Part shown: piece by piece, positions 61,516 through 64,000 of the stretch | How positions within the stretch are numbered: position 1 is the stretch's first letter | Layout of the letters: every line of letters begins with the position of its first letter | Assembly (NCBI GenBank): GCA_965267535.1 | Contig: OZ254082.1 | Span: 4,092,001-4,156,000 of the forward strand | Reading direction: 5' to 3' | Source: CAXBNB01 sp965267535 | GTDB taxonomy: Bacteria > Bacteroidota > Bacteroidia > Cytophagales > Cyclobacteriaceae | Length of the DNA: 64,000 nucleotides | Notes under the pieces: generated by a model | What the model saw: the letters and a program-made list of their open reading frames with translations, nothing else | What the model was told of the DNA's origin: nothing | Databases searched by the model: none | Program-made: the position numbers and the translations under genes

Positions 61516-62319
61516 TCAATCGTTTTGCTTAGGAATAGTTGTAGAATCTTTGGGAGTATTTCTGCCGATCATAGGGTATTGCTCCAGGTCTACCACCTGC
61601 CCGCTAACAGGTCCGGATGCATCTTCCAGCCAGTATACCGCAGCATTAGCTATTTCTTCAGGCTTTAGTATTCGTCCCGACGGAGCAAACATATCCGGCA
61701 GGTCTTCATACCAGTTTTCTTTCAGGCCGTGTTGCTGTTTTCTGGCTATTTCTTTCTCAGTCAGCACCCAACCCGGGTTTATCTGATTTACCCGCACGCC
61801 ATTATCTCTAAACAAGACATCTCCCAGGTTTCGCGTCATGGTCATTAGTGCGCCTTTTGCCATACTGTATGCCAGCAGATTAGGCTCTCCGCTCCATGCA
61901 TTTACCGAACCAATATTGAGCACACTACCACGGCTGGAGGTAAGGTAAGGCAGTGCTGCTTTCACCAACAACAATGGCGCTATGGCATTTACCTCCATAA
62001 TCTCGTGTAATAGTGCCTCCTCTGAAGTATGTATATCCGAAGAAGCTACCCTGGCAGCATTATTTACTACCGCATCAATTTTTCCAAAGGATTCAATAGC
62101 CCGGGCCACTATTCTTTGTGGAGCTCCCTTATGCGTAATCTCTTCTATATGAAGTGCCGCATGCTTACTACCCAACTCTTCTACTACTGAGTTGCCCCAG
62201 TTTTGCTCCAAACCATGCACCACAACAGACGCCCCTTCTGCTACACACCGCTTAGCTATAGCTCGACCTATGCCTGTGGTACTGCCGGTTACTATTATCA
62301 CTTTGTCTTTTAATCTCAT
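61516..62319 (-). CDS. SDR family oxidoreductase of the HUMPS operon
   Basis: A 267-residue SDR. T-G-S-T-T-G-I-G at 11-18, N-N-A-A at 86-89, Ser138, Tyr151 and Lys155 in Y-S-M-A-K. It starts 2 nt after the dehydrogenase stop and precedes the epimerase gene by 5 nt. In this setting it likely oxidises or reduces a sugar or sugar acid. Confidence 0.9.
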   Translation of the reverse strand: MRLKDKVIIVTGSTTGIGRAIAKRCVAEGASVVVHGLEQNWGNSVVEELGSKHAALHIEEITHKGAPQRIVARAIESFGKIDAVVNNAARVASSDIHTSEEALLHEIMEVNAIAPLLLVKAALPYLTSSRGSVLNIGSVNAWSGEPNLLAYSMAKGALMTMTRNLGDVLFRDNGVRVNQINPGWVLTEKEIARKQQHGLKENWYEDLPDMFAPSGRILKPEEIANAAVYWLEDASGPVSGQVVDLEQYPMIGRNTPKDSTTIPKQND

Positions 62320-62321
62320 AT

Positions 62322-63359
62322 TCAGGCTGGCTTCAGTATACTTTTCACGACCTCACCCCGGTGCATTTTTTCGAATGCTTCTTCCCAATCCATAATAGAC
62401 CATACTCCTCCAATTATAGGAGTCACATCGAGTGCACCACTGGCCATGAGACCAATTACTTTTTCCCATATCGGCCAATTGTGACTAAAGCTTCCCTGCA
62501 AGGTGACGTTCTTTTGCACCAACGGGTCGAGTGAAAAACCCAAGGGCTGAGGGCCCCAACCTACTTTTGTAATTTGACCATTGGGACGCACCCAATCCAA
62601 AGCGGCTTGCAAGGCCACACTGGCTCCTGCAGCATCTATTACACAGTCTACTCCTTGCCCGTCTCGACTAGTGGCCCATGCCGTAGCATCTCCGATTATA
62701 CCTTCGCAACCGTACTGCTCAGCTATAGCCATCCTGCTTTTATCATTCTCTAACCCCACTACAGCTACCTCTGCTCCACATAATCTGGCGACTGCTGCAC
62801 ACAGTATACCAATAGTACCTGGCCCGAGCACAATTACCCTATCGCCTGGTTTTATAGCAGAGTTGCCCACTACTGCATTATAAGCCACACAGCATGGCTC
62901 TGTAAGGCAGGCCTTTTCCAGCGAAAGCTGATCCGGCACCTGGTGCAGACATCTGGCAGGCACTTTTACATAACGAGTCATGGCTCCATCTACTCCATAG
63001 CCAAACCCTTTTCTGTCCGGATCGAGGTTGTATAGACCGGTTCGGGAATAAACACTGTTGGGGTTTATGACTGCTGCCGTTTCACTTACTACTCTTTGCC
63101 CCTCCGACCATTCCTTCACACCACTTCCCAACTCCACTATATGCCCGCCAAACTCATGTCCCAACACAATGGGATAATTAACCGGCCAGCTATGACTGGA
63201 CGTCCACTGGTGCAAATCGCTACCACATACACCCACATTTTCAACTTCCAGCAACACATCTTCTTCTCCTATTTGTGGCCGGGCTATTTCCCGGATTTCT
63301 ACCGAACCCTTTTCCGGTGCAAAATTGACCACAGCCGGTTGTTTTTCATTGGATATCAT
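62322..63359 (-). CDS. Medium-chain alcohol/polyol dehydrogenase lacking the structural-zinc cysteines
   Basis: A 345-residue MDR enzyme. Catalytic zinc residues Cys45 (G-V-C-G-S-D) and His68-Glu69 (G-H-E-F-G-G) are present, and the NAD site G-P-G-T-I-G is near 178. The structural-zinc lobe, usually four cysteines, reads N99, S102, S105 and D113 here, so that site is lost. Relatives oxidise polyols such as sorbitol or threonine. Placed between the HUMPS and SDR genes. Confidence 0.9.
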   Translation of the reverse strand: MISNEKQPAVVNFAPEKGSVEIREIARPQIGEEDVLLEVENVGVCGSDLHQWTSSHSWPVNYPIVLGHEFGGHIVELGSGVKEWSEGQRVVSETAAVINPNSVYSRTGLYNLDPDRKGFGYGVDGAMTRYVKVPARCLHQVPDQLSLEKACLTEPCCVAYNAVVGNSAIKPGDRVIVLGPGTIGILCAAVARLCGAEVAVVGLENDKSRMAIAEQYGCEGIIGDATAWATSRDGQGVDCVIDAAGASVALQAALDWVRPNGQITKVGWGPQPLGFSLDPLVQKNVTLQGSFSHNWPIWEKVIGLMASGALDVTPIIGGVWSIMDWEEAFEKMHRGEVVKSILKPA

Positions 63360-63393
63360 AATGAGATAAAGCTTTTGAAAATTTACGAACTAT

Positions 63394-64000
63394 TTAGGGA
63401 GTCACGCCATAAGCGTGCACTGCTTCACATATCATCCGAAGTGATTCTTCGAGATTTCCTGAGGCTGTCTTAAAAGCATCGGCATCTATGGTAAGCGGAG
63501 CACCCAACACCACCAGAGGCGCCCCATACTCCGGGCACTTTATGGCTTGCTCCAAAGAAAGCCCCCCCACTGCCTGTACCGGCACACTCACAGCTTCTAC
63601 GACCTGCTTCAACTGATCCAGCGGACTGGGCATACGCTCACCTCTGGCGGCTATGCCTCTTCGCTCGTCATATCCTATATGATGAATAACATAATCACAC
63701 CCCAGTGCTTCAAGTTGTTGGGCTGCCTGTACCATATCGGGAGCACCAAGGTTATCTCCCATTACTTTCACACCGTGATCTTTACCTGCCTGTACCACAC
63801 ACTTTATTGTTTCTTCATGCGCTCTGGCCATCACTACCACATGTGTAGCGCCAGCCTTGGCCATCATTTCAGCTTCAAGGTATCCTCCGTCCATTGTTTT
63901 GAGGTCTGCTACTATAGGTGTATCCGGAAAAGCCTCTCGCAGCTTCCTGACACCATGCAGCCCCTCTGCCAGTATGAGTGGTGTACCTGCTTCGAGCCAG
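63394..64000 (-). CDS. HUMPS-family enzyme (3-hexulose-6-phosphate synthase / 3-keto-L-gulonate-6-phosphate decarboxylase type), truncated by window edge
   Basis: Open to base 64000, so the N-terminus is missing (about 10 residues by comparison with the family). The edge reads E-A-G-T-P-L-I-L, then I-V-A-D-L-K-T-M-D-G-G, the D-x-K-x-x-D signature of the OMPDC/HUMPS suprafamily. H-H-I-G-Y-D-E-R-R and V-Q-A-V-G-G-L-S with an ending V-V-L-G-A-P-L complete the barrel. Members either condense formaldehyde with ribulose 5-phosphate (HPS) or decarboxylate 3-keto-L-gulonate 6-phosphate; the neighbours (epimerase, two dehydrogenases) favour a sugar-acid route. First visible gene of the operon. Confidence 0.85.
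   Translation of the reverse strand, partial: WLEAGTPLILAEGLHGVRKLREAFPDTPIVADLKTMDGGYLEAEMMAKAGATHVVVMARAHEETIKCVVQAGKDHGVKVMGDNLGAPDMVQAAQQLEALGCDYVIHHIGYDERRGIAARGERMPSPLDQLKQVVEAVSVPVQAVGGLSLEQAIKCPEYGAPLVVLGAPLTIDADAFKTASGNLEESLRMICEAVHAYGVTP

Noticed and set aside
1..64000. tRNA, rRNA, CRISPR, integrase, transposase or phage genes
   Set aside because: Looked for in the gaps and among the proteins; nothing convincing. Intergenic gaps are mostly under 250 nt.

Overview
The window looks like ordinary chromosome from a member of the Bacteroidota, most likely order Cytophagales. The support is: many families largely confined to that phylum (DUF5606, DUF6728-like, DUF2911, a PorT-type secretion protein beside ubiE, Reg_prop sensor kinases, WbqC), the large two-domain-plus-insert form of IspG, a Tat-exported GH109-type protein, a sulfatase, weak or absent Shine-Dalgarno sequences, and promoters of the phylum-specific form TTTG-N18..20-TAnnTTTG. 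GC content looks moderate (mid-40s per cent by eye). I saw no tRNA or rRNA gene, CRISPR array, intact insertion sequence, integrase or prophage gene.

Layout. 1-4.2 kb: tail of a TIM-barrel/CBS fusion overlapping a DAHP synthase, then a sugar nucleotidyltransferase, a Bcp peroxiredoxin, an SDR enzyme and a YHS protein. 4.3-12.6 kb: a large secreted zinc protease (-), ispG (+), an outer-membrane protein (-), small conserved genes, a lipoprotein and rarA. 12.7-19.2 kb: DUF2911 protein, a stand-alone receiver followed by a Reg_prop histidine kinase, a DUF4197 lipoprotein, and the mlaE-mlaF lipid-transport pair. 19.3-26 kb: GH109-like enzyme with an upstream membrane-tethered LamG/winged-helix regulator, lpdA and fabG. 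26-33.4 kb: VWA membrane protein, OsmC, sulfatase, then a creD / winged-helix regulator / membrane-protein locus carrying two nearly identical operators. 33.5-42.2 kb: GAF histidine kinase, a nitroreductase-transporter-acetyltransferase operon with a Crp/Fnr regulator, dciA-like gene, MtfA-type peptidase, alpha/beta hydrolase overlapping a short flotillin-like gene, glyS, and a Fur-family regulator. 42.2-54.1 kb: FAD oxidoreductase, clpC, wbqC-like, tsaC, mltG, an alkyltransferase-like gene, a sodium symporter, a fatty acid desaturase, HAD phosphatase, IMPACT and TPR proteins. 54.2-60.6 kb: an acetyltransferase-fold / sulfotransferase / glycosyltransferase operon, a small secreted protein, porT, ubiE, engB and DUF5606. 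60.6-64 kb: a minus-strand catabolic operon (sugar epimerase, SDR, Zn-type dehydrogenase, HUMPS-family aldolase/decarboxylase) running off the right edge.

How the genes work together. Most of the window is housekeeping: isoprenoid (ispG), shikimate (aroF), menaquinone (ubiE), fatty acid (fabG, desaturase), translation (glyS, tsaC, engB), replication repair (rarA), proteolysis (clpC), and envelope upkeep (mla, mltG, creD). The accessory content points to polysaccharide or sulfated-glycan turnover (sulfatase, GH109-like enzyme, sulfotransferase, HUMPS operon). The most interesting observations are the paired operators around the creD locus, the membrane-tethered regulator beside the GH109-like gene, the shortened flotillin-like gene directly behind the glyS terminator, the three-gene sulfotransferase operon, the uncharacterised HUMPS operon, and three housekeeping genes whose promoters predict almost leaderless mRNAs.
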